DNA of 64,000 bases, from assembly GCF_005889745.1 (NCBI RefSeq), contig NZ_VCKZ01000002.1, positions 1-64,000 on the forward strand, in the 5' to 3' direction. Origin of the DNA: Actinomadura geliboluensis. Lineage in GTDB: Bacteria; Actinomycetota; Actinomycetes; Streptosporangiales; Streptosporangiaceae. Made by a program: the position numbers and the translations under genes. Shown here piece by piece: positions 1 through 8,423 of this stretch. Every line of letters begins with the position of its first letter. Positions within the stretch are counted from its first letter, which is position 1. Below the pieces are notes generated by a model. It worked only from the letters and a program-made list of their open reading frames with translations, ran no database searches and was not told the origin of the DNA.

Positions 1-8
1 GAGGGCGC

Positions 9-1271
9 ATGACCGGCGTCGTGAAGACCGTCGTGCCGGACCTCGCCGGGACGGGCGTCCGCTACGCCCCCGCCGTCGCCGCAGGGCGGTGGGTGTTCGT
101 CACGGGACTAGAGGCCGTCGACCCGTCCACCGGTGCGATGGACGGGAGCACGCCCGGGCTCGGGGAGTCGCGGCTCCGGCGGGAGGGCGAGTTCGTCCTC
201 GCGGAGATGCGGCGGCTGCTCGGCGACCTCGGCACCGACTGGTCGCGGGGCGTGCGCGTCGACCAGTTCTATGCGAGCCCGGAAGCGGTCAACCCCTACC
301 ACCGGGCCCGGCGGCACGTCTGCGGCGACCACATCCCGGCCAGTACGTCGGTCATCGTGGACCGCTGCTTCGCCGCGACGAGTTCGGTGTCCGCGGGGCT
401 GATCGCCGTCCGCCCCGACGCCGGGCACGATGCCGAGGCCGTCCGCCCGCCCGGGTCCGAGGCCGGCGGCTGGCAGGGCGTCGCCCCGGCGGTGGCGTGC
501 GGGGACTTCGTCTTCGTGTCCGGCCAGATGGCGAGCGCTGGCGGTGAGTCGCTCGACCCGCGCGCCGCGGTCCCCGCGGGGATGCGCTGGGGCGCGAGCC
601 CGATCCGGCGGCAGACGGAGCACCTCATCGTCCACAAGCTCACCCCGGTCCTCGACGCGGCCGGGTCGTCGTGGGACGCGGCCGTCAAGGCGCAGGTCTA
701 CCTCGGCGACGCCGATGATCTGCCGGAGTTCCTGGAGGTGTGGTCCGAGCACCTCGGTGGCGTCCCGTGCGCCCTCACCGTCGTCCCGGCCGCCGGGTTC
801 CGGATCGCCGGAGGGCGCGTCGAGATCAACCTCGTCGCGCTGCGGGACGGGACGGCGCGGCGCAAGGCGGTCGTCGACGCCGGGCTGCCGCGCGGCGCCG
901 CCTTCGGCCCGTGCGTGCGGGCGGGCGACTTCCTCTTCCCCTCGGGGCTGCTCGGGGTGGCGGCGGATGGTGCCGTCGCCGGCGCGGGAACGTCGCAGGC
1001 CCTGGACGGCCTCGCGCACGCGGGTCACGTCCAGGCCGCCGCGATCTACGACCATGCCGACGCGCTGTGCGCGGCGGCGGGCACGTCCATGGCGAACGCC
1101 GTCCGCGCTCAGTACTTCGTGACCGACGTGCGCGACTTCCCCGGAGTCACCGCCGCCTGGGCCGCGCGGTACGGGGACGAGCCGCACCCGTTCTGGTGCC
1201 TCCAGGTCCCCGGACCGCTCCCGGCGCCCGGCGCCGCCCTGATCGGCGACTTCTGGATCTACGCGCCCTGA
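9..1271 (+). CDS. Triple-domain RidA (YjgF/YER057c/UK114) family protein
   Basis: RidA proteins are small trimeric enzymes that hydrolyse reactive enamines/imines, or serve as deaminases in aromatic and heterocycle pathways. This 420-residue protein is about three times the usual ~130-residue length and reads as three tandem RidA-like repeats (roughly 1-140, 150-280, 285-420). Each begins with a 'G(D/R)F/WVFVTG'-type strand (VFVTGLEA, FVFVSGQMA, FLFPSGLLG). ATG at position 9 follows a GAGGG ribosome site at the window edge, so the 5' end looks complete. It converges on the monooxygenase gene and a strong hairpin lies just after its stop. The substrate is unknown; the fold call is from visible motifs and the fusion is unusual. 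Confidence 0.75.
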   Translation: MTGVVKTVVPDLAGTGVRYAPAVAAGRWVFVTGLEAVDPSTGAMDGSTPGLGESRLRREGEFVLAEMRRLLGDLGTDWSRGVRVDQFYASPEAVNPYHRARRHVCGDHIPASTSVIVDRCFAATSSVSAGLIAVRPDAGHDAEAVRPPGSEAGGWQGVAPAVACGDFVFVSGQMASAGGESLDPRAAVPAGMRWGASPIRRQTEHLIVHKLTPVLDAAGSSWDAAVKAQVYLGDADDLPEFLEVWSEHLGGVPCALTVVPAAGFRIAGGRVEINLVALRDGTARRKAVVDAGLPRGAAFGPCVRAGDFLFPSGLLGVAADGAVAGAGTSQALDGLAHAGHVQAAAIYDHADALCAAAGTSMANAVRAQYFVTDVRDFPGVTAAWAARYGDEPHPFWCLQVPGPLPAPGAALIGDFWIYAP

Positions 1272-1273
1272 GA

Positions 1274-1314
1274 GCCGGCGCTCGCGGCCCACGGGGCCGG
1301 CCGCGAGCGCCGGC
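1274..1314. terminator. Bidirectional hairpin terminator
   Basis: A perfect 16-base-pair stem (arms 1274-1289 and 1299-1314, beginning GCCGGCGCTCGCGGCC) with a 9-base loop lies between the convergent RidA gene and the FAD monooxygenase gene. There is no U-tract, as is usual for high-GC actinobacterial terminators. Confidence 0.8.
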
Positions 1315-1326
1315 GGCTTATCGCCG

Positions 1327-2976
1327 TCAGGCGGTCGGTGCCTCGACGGGCGCGGGGGTAAGCCAGGGGGCGAGAAGGCCGTCCAGGTCGTCCGGGGCGT
1401 TGGTGCGGAAGGCGAGGTAGCCGTCGGGCCGGATCAGGAAGAGGTCGCCCGGCCTCGCGCCGAGTTTGTGGAGCAGCTCGCGCCTCGCGTCCAGGAGCGT
1501 CGGGACGTCGCCCGTTTCCGGCAGCCCCTCGCCGAGAACCATCAGGCACCGCAGCACTCCGGCGTAGCGGTGCTTCAGCGCGGTCAGCTCGGCGACCATC
1601 GCGACCCTCTTCGCCTTGGCGGTGTAGGACGACGCGTAGCCGACCAGCGTGTAGCCGGGTGCGCGCATGAGGTTGTAGAGGCGGACGCCGGGCCCGCCCG
1701 CGTCGGCGAGGTCGAGGTCGGGGACCCGGTCCCCGGCGTTGAGGGCCGCCTTGCGCACGCCGCCGAAGCGCTGCGTCTTCGACAGTGCCGCGTGCCGGTA
1801 GTTCACCCCGGTCTGGGTGACGCGGCCGCTCATCCGGTTCTGCACGTGCCTCCTGGAGAAGATCGTGGACAGTACTCGGCTGCTGACCTTCCGGTACGCC
1901 GCCGACCGCGCCTGGCTGATGAAGATCCGGAAGAGCCTGTCCGAGATCCTGCGGGTCTGCGCGCCGACGGGGTGGCGCTCGTCGTGGTAGCTGTCGAGAA
2001 GCGACTCCGGCGCCCGGCCCTGGCACACGTACGCCAGCTTCCAGGCGATGTTGAAGGCGTCCTGGATGCCGGTGTTCATGCCCTGGGCGGCCACCGGGAT
2101 GAAGATGTGCGCCGCGTCGCCGGCGAAGAAGATCCGCTGCGCGCGGTACGTCTCCAGCAGCCGGTGCTGCGAGTGGAACCTGGTGATCCACTGCGGGTCG
2201 CTGAGTCGGAGCGGGTAGGGGACGATCGCGTCCACCGTCTCCTGGACGTCCGCCAGGTCGAGGGGCGTCGTGTGGGGGACGTCCATCTTGCCCATGTCGA
2301 AGGCGATGACCCGGACGTACTCGTTTTGGAACGGCAGCAGCGCCAGGCCGCCGCGCTTGTTGGTGTGCAGGCTGACGAACCCGCGCGGCAGGTCGCCCTC
2401 GACCAGTACGTCCGCGATGAGCGCGGATCCGCCGAACAGCTTGCTCCGCTCGGTCGTCCCGTACTCGCCGCTGAGGACGCTGTGCGTCCCGCTGCAGTCG
2501 ATCAGATACCGGGCGCTCAGCGTACTGTGCGCGCCGAAGGCGTCGGTCACCTCGGCGATCACCGCGTCGGGCCGCTGCTCGGCGCGCACGAGCTTGAGCC
2601 CGCGGCGGATTCCGCCGCCCGTCCGTTCGAGGTGCGCGGTGAGGACTCGCTCCATCTCCTCCTGCGACAGGGTCAGCATGAATGGGAAGCCGCTGCCGGT
2701 GTGGTACATCTCCACGATGATCGGTGTGCGGTCGTCCGCGCCGAAGTTGAACCCCGGGGCCAGGTACCCGTCGCGTACCATCCCTTCGGTGAGCCCATGC
2801 ATGTCGAGCAGCTCCATGGACCGCGCCTGCAGGACGAGAGCCCGCGAGTACCGCGCCGGCTCGGTCCGCTGGTCGATCAGGATGCAGTCGACGCCCTGCC
2901 GGCGCAGTTCGAGCGCGGCGGTCAATCCGGTGGGCCCTGCCCCCACCACCAGTACCTGAGTGTCGTGAACGGTCAC
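1327..2976 (-). CDS. FAD-dependent aromatic-ring monooxygenase (PheA/TfdB/PHBH type)
   Basis: Class A flavin hydroxylase that inserts one oxygen atom into a phenolic or similar ring using NAD(P)H and FAD; cytoplasmic. 549 residues, normal for the phenol 2-monooxygenase/TfdB group. The N-terminal Rossmann motif VGAGPTG (about residues 11-17) binds FAD. A second FAD motif, FFAGDAAHIF-P, sits near residue 280, followed by the usual QGMNTGIQDAFNIAWKL helix. The C-terminal ~150 residues form the thioredoxin-like domain typical of this subgroup. The GTG start overlaps the TGA of the upstream TetR gene (GTGA), so both are one operon and are probably translationally coupled. The substrate cannot be read from sequence. 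Confidence 0.88.
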   Translation of the reverse strand: MTVHDTQVLVVGAGPTGLTAALELRRQGVDCILIDQRTEPARYSRALVLQARSMELLDMHGLTEGMVRDGYLAPGFNFGADDRTPIIVEMYHTGSGFPFMLTLSQEEMERVLTAHLERTGGGIRRGLKLVRAEQRPDAVIAEVTDAFGAHSTLSARYLIDCSGTHSVLSGEYGTTERSKLFGGSALIADVLVEGDLPRGFVSLHTNKRGGLALLPFQNEYVRVIAFDMGKMDVPHTTPLDLADVQETVDAIVPYPLRLSDPQWITRFHSQHRLLETYRAQRIFFAGDAAHIFIPVAAQGMNTGIQDAFNIAWKLAYVCQGRAPESLLDSYHDERHPVGAQTRRISDRLFRIFISQARSAAYRKVSSRVLSTIFSRRHVQNRMSGRVTQTGVNYRHAALSKTQRFGGVRKAALNAGDRVPDLDLADAGGPGVRLYNLMRAPGYTLVGYASSYTAKAKRVAMVAELTALKHRYAGVLRCLMVLGEGLPETGDVPTLLDARRELLHKLGARPGDLFLIRPDGYLAFRTNAPDDLDGLLAPWLTPAPVEAPTA

Positions 2977-3626
2977 GGGCGCTCCTCCTTGATGGTGGTA
3001 CAGGCGAGGAAGTAGTCCAGGTGTGCCTCGACCTGGCGTTCGGCGGCCGCGAGTTCTTCGTCGGACGCGTCGGGACGCAGGCGTAGGAACCAGATGACGT
3101 CGAGGGGGGCCATGAGCTCCCACACCAGTTGCCCGGCGGGCTGGTCGGCGCGCATCAGGCCGGCGGCCTGCCACGCCTTGAACGGGCCGGCCAGCCGGTG
3201 CCGCGCCGCCTCGATGGCCTCGGCCAGCCCGCGGGCGCCCTGCCGGCCGGCGCCGTCCCGGAGGATGACGCCGGCGTAGCGCCGTCCGCGTGGGCTGAGC
3301 CACACCCGCAGGAGCCGCTCGACCAGCGCGCGGATGGCCTCGTCGGGGGGCGTGGCCGCGATCGCGTCCAGGTCCGGGCAGAGCGCCTCGAGGGAGGGCG
3401 GGCCCATCTCGTCGAACAAGGCCGCGTACATGGCGTCCTTGTTCTCGAAATGGAAGTAGATCGCGCTGTCGTGGACCCCGGCGAGGTTGGCGATCTGCCG
3501 CACGGTCGTGGTCGCGTACCCCTGCCGGGCGAACAGGTCCAGCGCCGCGTCGAGCAGCAGCCGCCGCGTGTCCTGCTCCTCGCCCTTGCGCGGCCGCCCC
3601 CGCCGCCGCCTGCCCTCCGCGCTCAT
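2973..3626 (-). CDS. TetR-family repressor, probably of the FAD monooxygenase
   Basis: 217-residue TetR regulator with a basic N-terminus (RRRRGRPRK) and a clear helix-turn-helix (TTTVRQIANLAGVHDSAIYFHF), then an all-helical ligand domain. The start is chosen from the promoter: TTGACA at 3662-3657 and TTTTAT at 3639-3634 are 17 bases apart, which places transcription initiation at or next to the ATG at 3626. The message is therefore probably leaderless, and the upstream ATG at 3635 overlaps the -10 box and cannot be used. It is co-transcribed with the downstream monooxygenase, so it probably controls both in response to the substrate (inference). Confidence 0.88.
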   Translation of the reverse strand: MSAEGRRRRGRPRKGEEQDTRRLLLDAALDLFARQGYATTTVRQIANLAGVHDSAIYFHFENKDAMYAALFDEMGPPSLEALCPDLDAIAATPPDEAIRALVERLLRVWLSPRGRRYAGVILRDGAGRQGARGLAEAIEAARHRLAGPFKAWQAAGLMRADQPAGQLVWELMAPLDVIWFLRLRPDASDEELAAAERQVEAHLDYFLACTTIKEERP

Positions 3627-3633
3627 GCGGTTC

Positions 3634-3662
3634 ATAAAATAAGCGGCTGCTGAATTTGTCAA
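3634..3662 (-). promoter_or_regulatory. Promoter of the tetR-monooxygenase operon (leaderless)
   Basis: TTGACA (3662-3657), 17-base spacer, TTTTAT (3639-3634), then only seven bases before the ATG at 3626. No Shine-Dalgarno sequence is present. Confidence 0.65.
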
Positions 3663-3796
3663 TGCCCGGTGTGCCGCCGCGGCTCCGAACGGTGATCAAA
3701 GTCTGGCGTTCGGGGAAGGTCGAGCGCAGCGCCGCACGCGCCGTCGAACTCTGTTCGAGGCGTCAGTCAGGCGGTGTCGGTTGAGGCGGTGCCGGG

Positions 3797-4414
3797 TCAG
3801 GAGTCGTCGCGGGGCCCGGTGCCGGCGGCCTCGGTGCGGTCGAGGTCGTCGATCAACTGGAGGCCGCGGCGGGCCCACGCGATCTCGGCGTCGGCGTGGG
3901 CGACCTGGCCTTCGAGCGCGAGCGCCTTGAACGCGATGATGCGGCGGCGCAGTTCGGGACGGCTCTTGTCGAGCCGTGCGCGCATCAGCGGGAACTGCTC
4001 CGACCGGATGGTCTCCAGCAGCTTCACCCACTGGTTCCGCCGCCAGGTGTAGTGGTCGAGGTGCTCGTTCAGGTGCTTGCGGACGTTCTCGAGGCTGGTG
4101 AACTCGCCGTAGGTGATCTGGAGCCGGTGAACGTCGCGCTCCGGCGGGTAGGGCAGCGATTCCCCGGTCCAGGCGCGCAGCCGTGCCCGGCCGCGCGGGG
4201 TGATCTTGTAGAGGCGCTTCTCGGCCCGCTCGCCGCGCGGGATCGTCTCCGCGCGGATCAGCCCGTCGGCCTCCATCCGCCGCAGTTCAGGGTAGATCTG
4301 GCTGTCCGACGCGGCCCACATCAGGCCGACCGTGTCGTCGAAGTACCGGACGAGTTCGTAGCCGGTCATCGGCTGAGCGGCCAGGAGGGCGAGAGCAGCG
4401 TGGCGTAGTGACAC
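3797..4414 (-). CDS. PadR-family transcriptional regulator
   Basis: 205-residue PadR repressor: N-terminal winged helix (MTGYELVRYFDDTVG, then SQIYPELRRMEADGLI and a wing containing RGERAEKRLYKIT) and a C-terminal Vir_act_alpha_C helical dimerisation domain. PadR proteins typically sense phenolic acids and repress decarboxylase or efflux genes. It is divergent from the cupin operon starting at 4606. A close paralogue, starting with the same MSLRHA and MTGYELV motifs, lies at 13830-14459 next to the O-demethylase and molybdenum hydroxylase genes. Confidence 0.88.
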   Translation of the reverse strand: MSLRHAALALLAAQPMTGYELVRYFDDTVGLMWAASDSQIYPELRRMEADGLIRAETIPRGERAEKRLYKITPRGRARLRAWTGESLPYPPERDVHRLQITYGEFTSLENVRKHLNEHLDHYTWRRNQWVKLLETIRSEQFPLMRARLDKSRPELRRRIIAFKALALEGQVAHADAEIAWARRGLQLIDDLDRTEAAGTGPRDDS

Positions 4415-4518
4415 CGATCCCCTTGCGTGGTCACCGCGTGTTTACCGGGCGAGCATACCTCGCCGGCGTCCCATCCCCGGCCCGGCCGCGACCCGTCCCG
4501 TCCGCTCGTCCCGCGGTC

Positions 4519-4548
4519 TTGACAGGCGGGGGACCCGCGTGGCCTTAT
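4519..4548 (+). promoter_or_regulatory. Promoter of the cupin-DLH-Rieske-MLE-FAH operon
   Basis: TTGACA at 4519-4524 and CCTTAT at 4543-4548 (18-base spacer). The -10 box abuts an operator-like palindrome at 4549-4568, the same arrangement as at 19241-19290 and 48777-48730. Confidence 0.6.
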
Positions 4549-4568
4549 TTAGCTAAGCACTTACCTAA
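4549..4568 (+). promoter_or_regulatory. Operator A1 (TTAGCTAA-GCAC-TTACCTAA)
   Basis: Inverted repeat with 8-base arms and 4-base spacer; 7 of 8 arm positions are symmetric. It matches the sites at 18158-18177, 19271-19290 and 48730-48749 and sits where a bound repressor would cover the transcription start of the 4606 operon. Confidence 0.6.
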
Positions 4569-4605
4569 GCAGTGAGTGAATCAGGTCGATCTACGAGGTG
4601 AGACG

Positions 4606-5274
4606 ATGGCCGCACAGGGCAATGGCGCGGACGAGAAGTCCGGCCGGGCGATCAGCATCGAGGAGTACCGCGAGCTTCTGCCGAAGATGCGCTCGGTCCG
4701 GGAGAGCAACGAGACGGCGAAGGTGCTGGACGCCGACGACTACTTCAAGGTCGTCCGCAAGCAGGACACCCGGCCCGCGTTCTGGAAGTTCTCCGACGTG
4801 AAGGCGACGCTCGACCGGCTTGCCGAGGAGCCGCTGCGGGAGGCGGAGCGGCGCTTCTGCACGACGGTCAACGGCGACACCGGCGAGCTCGTCGGCGCGT
4901 CCCCGTTCATCTTCATCGGCTGGCAGCTCGTCCACCCGGGTGAGGAGGTGCCCCCGCACCGGCACAACTCCGTCGCGATCTACCACATCCTGCAGGGCAG
5001 CGGATACACCGCAGTCCAGGAGGCCGGGTCCACATGGACGAAGTTCCACTGGGAGAAGGGCGACACCCTCGCCTGCCCGTCGTGGGCGTACCACGCGCAC
5101 TACGCCGAGGGGGACGAGGACACGCTGATGTACGTCGTCCAGGACATGCCCATGATGGCCGTGAGCCGGACTCTCTTCTGGGAGGAACCGCTCGGCCAGG
5201 AGAACATCCGGCACATGGTGACGGGCACCAGCCCGTCCTGGAGCGTCACCCGCGACATGGGCGGCGAGGGCTGA
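4606..5274 (+). CDS. Cupin-domain dioxygenase-like protein (gentisate 1,2-dioxygenase family)
   Basis: 222-residue cupin. The metal-binding motif PPHRHN lies near residue 117-121, and the second cupin motif (GDTLACPSWAYHAHYAEGDED) supplies another histidine near residue 165. The sequence style is that of gentisate 1,2-dioxygenase/hydroxyquinol-type cupins, but a complete gentisate dioxygenase is a bicupin of about 350 residues, so this is a single-cupin relative. The ATG is preceded by GAGGTGAG; the GTG at 4576 lacks a ribosome site. First gene of a tight five-gene operon. A ring-cleavage or lyase role is inferred from context; the substrate is unknown. Confidence 0.78.
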   Translation: MAAQGNGADEKSGRAISIEEYRELLPKMRSVRESNETAKVLDADDYFKVVRKQDTRPAFWKFSDVKATLDRLAEEPLREAERRFCTTVNGDTGELVGASPFIFIGWQLVHPGEEVPPHRHNSVAIYHILQGSGYTAVQEAGSTWTKFHWEKGDTLACPSWAYHAHYAEGDEDTLMYVVQDMPMMAVSRTLFWEEPLGQENIRHMVTGTSPSWSVTRDMGGEG

Positions 5275-5278
5275 CCCG

Positions 5279-6004
5279 ATGCGGCACGAGCGGTTCACCG
5301 AGGTCCGGTTCAACGCCGACGGAGCAGGCGGAGTCGTGGTCGGCGCAGACGGCGGGGAGCGGCCCGCGGTCCTGCTGACCACGGCCATCGCCGGCGTGAA
5401 CGATTACGTCCTGCGTCAGGCCGGCCGGCTGGCCGACGCGGGGTACGCCGTCGCGGTGCTCGACTACTACGCCCGCGAAGGCGGCCAGGCCCCGGACTTG
5501 AGCAGCCCCGAGAAGATCATGACGGCGGTCGGCGCGCTGGCCGACGAGACCGTGATGGGCGACATGGCGGATGCCGTGGCGTGGCTGAAGGAGCAGCCCG
5601 GCGTCACACGCGTCGGCGCGCTCGGATTCTGCATCGGCGGCACGTACGCGTTGCTCGCCGCGTCCCGCGTCCCCGGCCTGAGCTGCGCCGTGACGTTCTA
5701 CGGCATGCTCAGGTACGGCAAGCTCAGCGACAACAAGCCGGTGTCCCCGATCGACGCCGCCGAGAAGGTCGGCTGCCCGTTCCTCGGCCACTTCGGCGAG
5801 ACCGACCACCTCGTGCCAGTCGCCGACGCCCGCGAACTCGCCGACCGGCTGCGCGGCAGGCCGGCCGAGATCTACACCTACCCGGGCGCCGGGCACGCCT
5901 TCCATGAGGACTTCCGGCCGGAGGTCTACCGTCCCGTCGCGGCGACCGCGGCGTGGGCTCGCACGCACGAGTACCTCAGGTACTACCTGGGAGAAGGCGC
6001 GTGA
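5279..6004 (+). CDS. Dienelactone hydrolase family protein
   Basis: 241-residue alpha/beta hydrolase of the carboxymethylenebutenolidase family, which opens dienelactones formed in modified ortho-cleavage pathways. The nucleophile is a cysteine (GFCIGG, Cys118), with Asp176 (ETDHLVP) and His206 (GAGHAFHED) completing the triad; all three are present. Length matches the family. It follows the cupin gene by 4 bases, and its TGA overlaps the GTG of the Rieske gene. Its presence beside a cycloisomerase-like gene suggests a lactone intermediate. Confidence 0.88.
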   Translation: MRHERFTEVRFNADGAGGVVVGADGGERPAVLLTTAIAGVNDYVLRQAGRLADAGYAVAVLDYYAREGGQAPDLSSPEKIMTAVGALADETVMGDMADAVAWLKEQPGVTRVGALGFCIGGTYALLAASRVPGLSCAVTFYGMLRYGKLSDNKPVSPIDAAEKVGCPFLGHFGETDHLVPVADARELADRLRGRPAEIYTYPGAGHAFHEDFRPEVYRPVAATAAWARTHEYLRYYLGEGA

Positions 6005-6351
6005 CCGCGACCGACAGGGCGCGGGCCGCGGAGTGGGTGCGGCTCGCTCCCGCCGACGCGTTGCCCCGCGGCGAGGCGGTCGCCGTCGACATCGGTGGCG
6101 AGCGGATAGCCGTCTTCCACACCGAGGACGGCTATCACGCCCTCGCCGGTCACTGCCTGCACATGGCCGGCGAGCTCAACGAGGGAGAGGTCGACGGCGG
6201 CGAGGTCGTCTGCCCGCTGCACGCCTGGCGGTACGACCTCGCGACCGGGGCCCGGACGGACCGCCGGGGCCAGTCGGTGGCGGTGTACCCCACCGACGTC
6301 AGGGATGGCTGGCTGTACCTCGCCCTGCCCGCATCGGAACAGGGCCAATGA
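6001..6351 (+). CDS. Rieske [2Fe-2S] ferredoxin-type protein
   Basis: 116-residue stand-alone Rieske protein with Cys52-x-His54 (CLH) and Cys71-x2-His74 (CPLH) ligands, the size of ferredoxin components of ring-hydroxylating dioxygenases or of NirD-like subunits. It begins with GTG in a GTGA overlap and ends in an ATGA overlap with the next gene, so it is translated in lock-step with its neighbours. It probably delivers electrons to an oxygenase. No oxygenase large subunit is in this operon; the Rieske oxygenase at 47720-48697, which carries a related operator, is a candidate partner (inference). Confidence 0.85.
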   Translation: MTATDRARAAEWVRLAPADALPRGEAVAVDIGGERIAVFHTEDGYHALAGHCLHMAGELNEGEVDGGEVVCPLHAWRYDLATGARTDRRGQSVAVYPTDVRDGWLYLALPASEQGQ

Positions 6352-7424
6352 AGATAGACAACGTTGCCACCAGGCTGGTCATCGTCCCCCTCGGCGCGGC
6401 GCGGGGCGGGTCGGGGGCCACCAGCCTGCAGGTGCTCCACGTGACCGTCCGCGACGTCGACGGCCGGACGGGCACCGGTTTCACCTACGCGCTGACCGGA
6501 GGGGCGGAGGGGGCCCGGGCGATCGTCGACACGACGTTCGGCCCGCGCCTCACCGGCCTCGACCCGCTGGACTGGGACCGCGTCTGGCACGAGCTGTGGG
6601 CGGCCACCCACCGGGTCGGGCGCGGTGTCGCGCTGCCCGCGCTGTCCGCCTTGGACATCGCCGTCTGGGACCTGCGCGCCCAAGCGGCCGGGCTGCCCCT
6701 CTTCCGGCTGCTCGGCGCGCAGCGCGACAGCGTCCCGGTGTACGGGAGCGGCCGCGCCACCCACCAGATGAGCGACGACGAACTCGTCGCGGGCGCGCTC
6801 GCTTACGTCGAGGAGGGGTACCGCGCGGTCAAGCTGCGGGCCGGCGCCCTCGGCATCGAGCGGGACGTGCGGCGCGTCGCGGCGGTGCGGGACGCGGTCG
6901 GCCCGGACGTCCGGCTCATGGTCGACTGCAACGAGCGTCTCGACCTCGCCGACGCGCAGCGGCTCGCCCACCGGCTGGACGAGCTCGACGTGGCCTGGCT
7001 GGAGGAGCCGCTGCCGTCCGACGACGTCGACGGCCACGCGCTGCTCGCCGCACGGTCCCCGGTGCCGATCGCCGTGGGAGAGCACCTGCAGGGGCGGTTC
7101 GAGTTCAAGCGGTACCTCGACCGGGGAGCCGCCGCGATCCTCATGCCGGACGCGCCGCTCACCGGCGGGGTGAGCGAGTGGCTGCGGATCGCGACCCTCG
7201 CCGAGGCGGCGAGCGTCCCGGTCACGCCGCACTTCCTGCCGGAGCTTCACATCCAGCTGGCGGCGGTGGCCAAGTCGGCGACGTACATCGAGCACTTCCC
7301 GCTGCTGGACGACCTGCTGGCCGAGACTCTCACCGTGTCCGGCGGCGTCGCCGTCCCGCCGGACCGGCCGGGGCACGGCCTGGTCTGGGACCAGGACGCC
7401 CTCGACCGGTACACGTCCGCCTGA
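6348..7424 (+). CDS. Enolase-superfamily enzyme (mandelate racemase/muconate-lactonizing type), copy 1
   Basis: 358 residues. N-terminal capping domain, then a TIM barrel with a catalytic lysine in VKLRAG and metal ligands in MVDCNE, WLEEP and AVGEH, and a late histidine in TPHFLPELH. These enzymes abstract an alpha-proton from a carboxylate to racemise, dehydrate or cycloisomerise it. The catalytic motif is K-x-R, shared with the second family member at 20994-22088. The ATG overlaps the Rieske stop (ATGA). With the dienelactone hydrolase it suggests muconate-to-lactone chemistry, but acid-sugar dehydratase activity cannot be excluded. Confidence 0.85.
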   Translation: MKIDNVATRLVIVPLGAARGGSGATSLQVLHVTVRDVDGRTGTGFTYALTGGAEGARAIVDTTFGPRLTGLDPLDWDRVWHELWAATHRVGRGVALPALSALDIAVWDLRAQAAGLPLFRLLGAQRDSVPVYGSGRATHQMSDDELVAGALAYVEEGYRAVKLRAGALGIERDVRRVAAVRDAVGPDVRLMVDCNERLDLADAQRLAHRLDELDVAWLEEPLPSDDVDGHALLAARSPVPIAVGEHLQGRFEFKRYLDRGAAAILMPDAPLTGGVSEWLRIATLAEAASVPVTPHFLPELHIQLAAVAKSATYIEHFPLLDDLLAETLTVSGGVAVPPDRPGHGLVWDQDALDRYTSA

Positions 7425-7474
7425 CCCGCCGGCCGGTGCCCGGATGGCCCGGCCCGCCTGAACGGAGCGAGACC

Positions 7475-8371
7475 ATGCGGCTTGCGATCTTCGACGACTG
7501 GCGGCTCGGCGCCGTCGGCACCGACCACGCCTCGATCACCGACGTCACGGACGCGCTCCCGGAGCCCCATTCCGGTGAGCCGTTCGGGGCGGGCTGGTGG
7601 GTCCGGCTGTGCCGCGACTTCGCGCAGATCGGGCCGCGCCTGGCCGCCGCGGCGCGCGGCGGAACGGCGCGGCCGCTCCACGAGGTGCGGCTCCGCGCCC
7701 CGGTTCTCAACCCCGGCAAGATCGTCGCGTGCGCGTCCAACTACACCGCGCACATCGCCGAGATGCGCGAGTCCGTCATGCCGCGCGAGACCAGCGGGAC
7801 GGGCGCGTGGCTGCTCGACTTCGACGTCTTCCTCAAGGCGCCGAGCTCGATCAGCGGCCCGGACGACCCGGTGCTGCTGCCCGAGGCGCCGCTGGCCGCC
7901 GGCCGCGAGATCCACCACGAGAGCGAGCTGTCCCTCGTGATCGGCCCAGGCGGCAAGGACATCCCGGAGGAGACGGCGCTGTCCCACGTGCTCGGCTACC
8001 TCATCGGCCTCGACTTGACCGAGCGCGGCACCGGCGACCGGTCCCGCCGCAAGAGTTACGAGACGTTCACCCCGCTCGGGCCGTGGCTGACGACGGCGGA
8101 GGAGGCCGGCGCTCCGGACGCGTTCGACATCGAACTGCGCATCGGCACGGTGGTGCGGCAGAAGGTCAGCACCGCCGACATGATCACGCCGGTGGCGCGC
8201 ATCATCGCGCACGCGTCCCGGCTGATGCGGCTGGAGCCGGGCGACGTGATCATGACGGGCGCGCCGCCCGGGGTGGGGCCGATCGCGGCGGGCGACGTCA
8301 TCGACGTCGCGATCAGCGGCCTCGGGGCCATGAGCCTGCCCGTCCGCAAGACCGGATCCTCCGGCTCCTGA
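7475..8371 (+). CDS. Fumarylacetoacetate hydrolase family protein
   Basis: 298 residues. The FAH-superfamily C-terminal domain is clear: LNPGKIVACASNY, the metal-binding E-x-E (HHESELSLVIG), YLIGLDLTERG and RLEPGD-type motif (LEPGDVIMTGAPPGVG). Members hydrolyse C-C bonds of acylpyruvates or hydrate/decarboxylate ring-cleavage products. GGAGCGAG precedes the ATG at 7475. Last gene of the 4606 operon, so it likely finishes the ring-cleavage route. A fragment of a related gene with the same LEPGDVIMTG block occurs at 48881-48947. Confidence 0.88.
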   Translation: MRLAIFDDWRLGAVGTDHASITDVTDALPEPHSGEPFGAGWWVRLCRDFAQIGPRLAAAARGGTARPLHEVRLRAPVLNPGKIVACASNYTAHIAEMRESVMPRETSGTGAWLLDFDVFLKAPSSISGPDDPVLLPEAPLAAGREIHHESELSLVIGPGGKDIPEETALSHVLGYLIGLDLTERGTGDRSRRKSYETFTPLGPWLTTAEEAGAPDAFDIELRIGTVVRQKVSTADMITPVARIIAHASRLMRLEPGDVIMTGAPPGVGPIAAGDVIDVAISGLGAMSLPVRKTGSSGS

Positions 8372-8382
8372 TCGCGTTTCAC

Positions 8383-8419
8383 GGCGGGCGGGGCCGGACC
8401 GAACCGGGCCCCGCCCGCC
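8383..8419. terminator. Hairpin terminator between convergent FAH and IclR genes
   Basis: Arms GGCGGGCGGGGCC (8383-8395) and its exact complement (8407-8419) with an 11-base loop, between the stops of the FAH-family and IclR genes. Confidence 0.75.
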
Positions 8420-8423
8420 GCTG

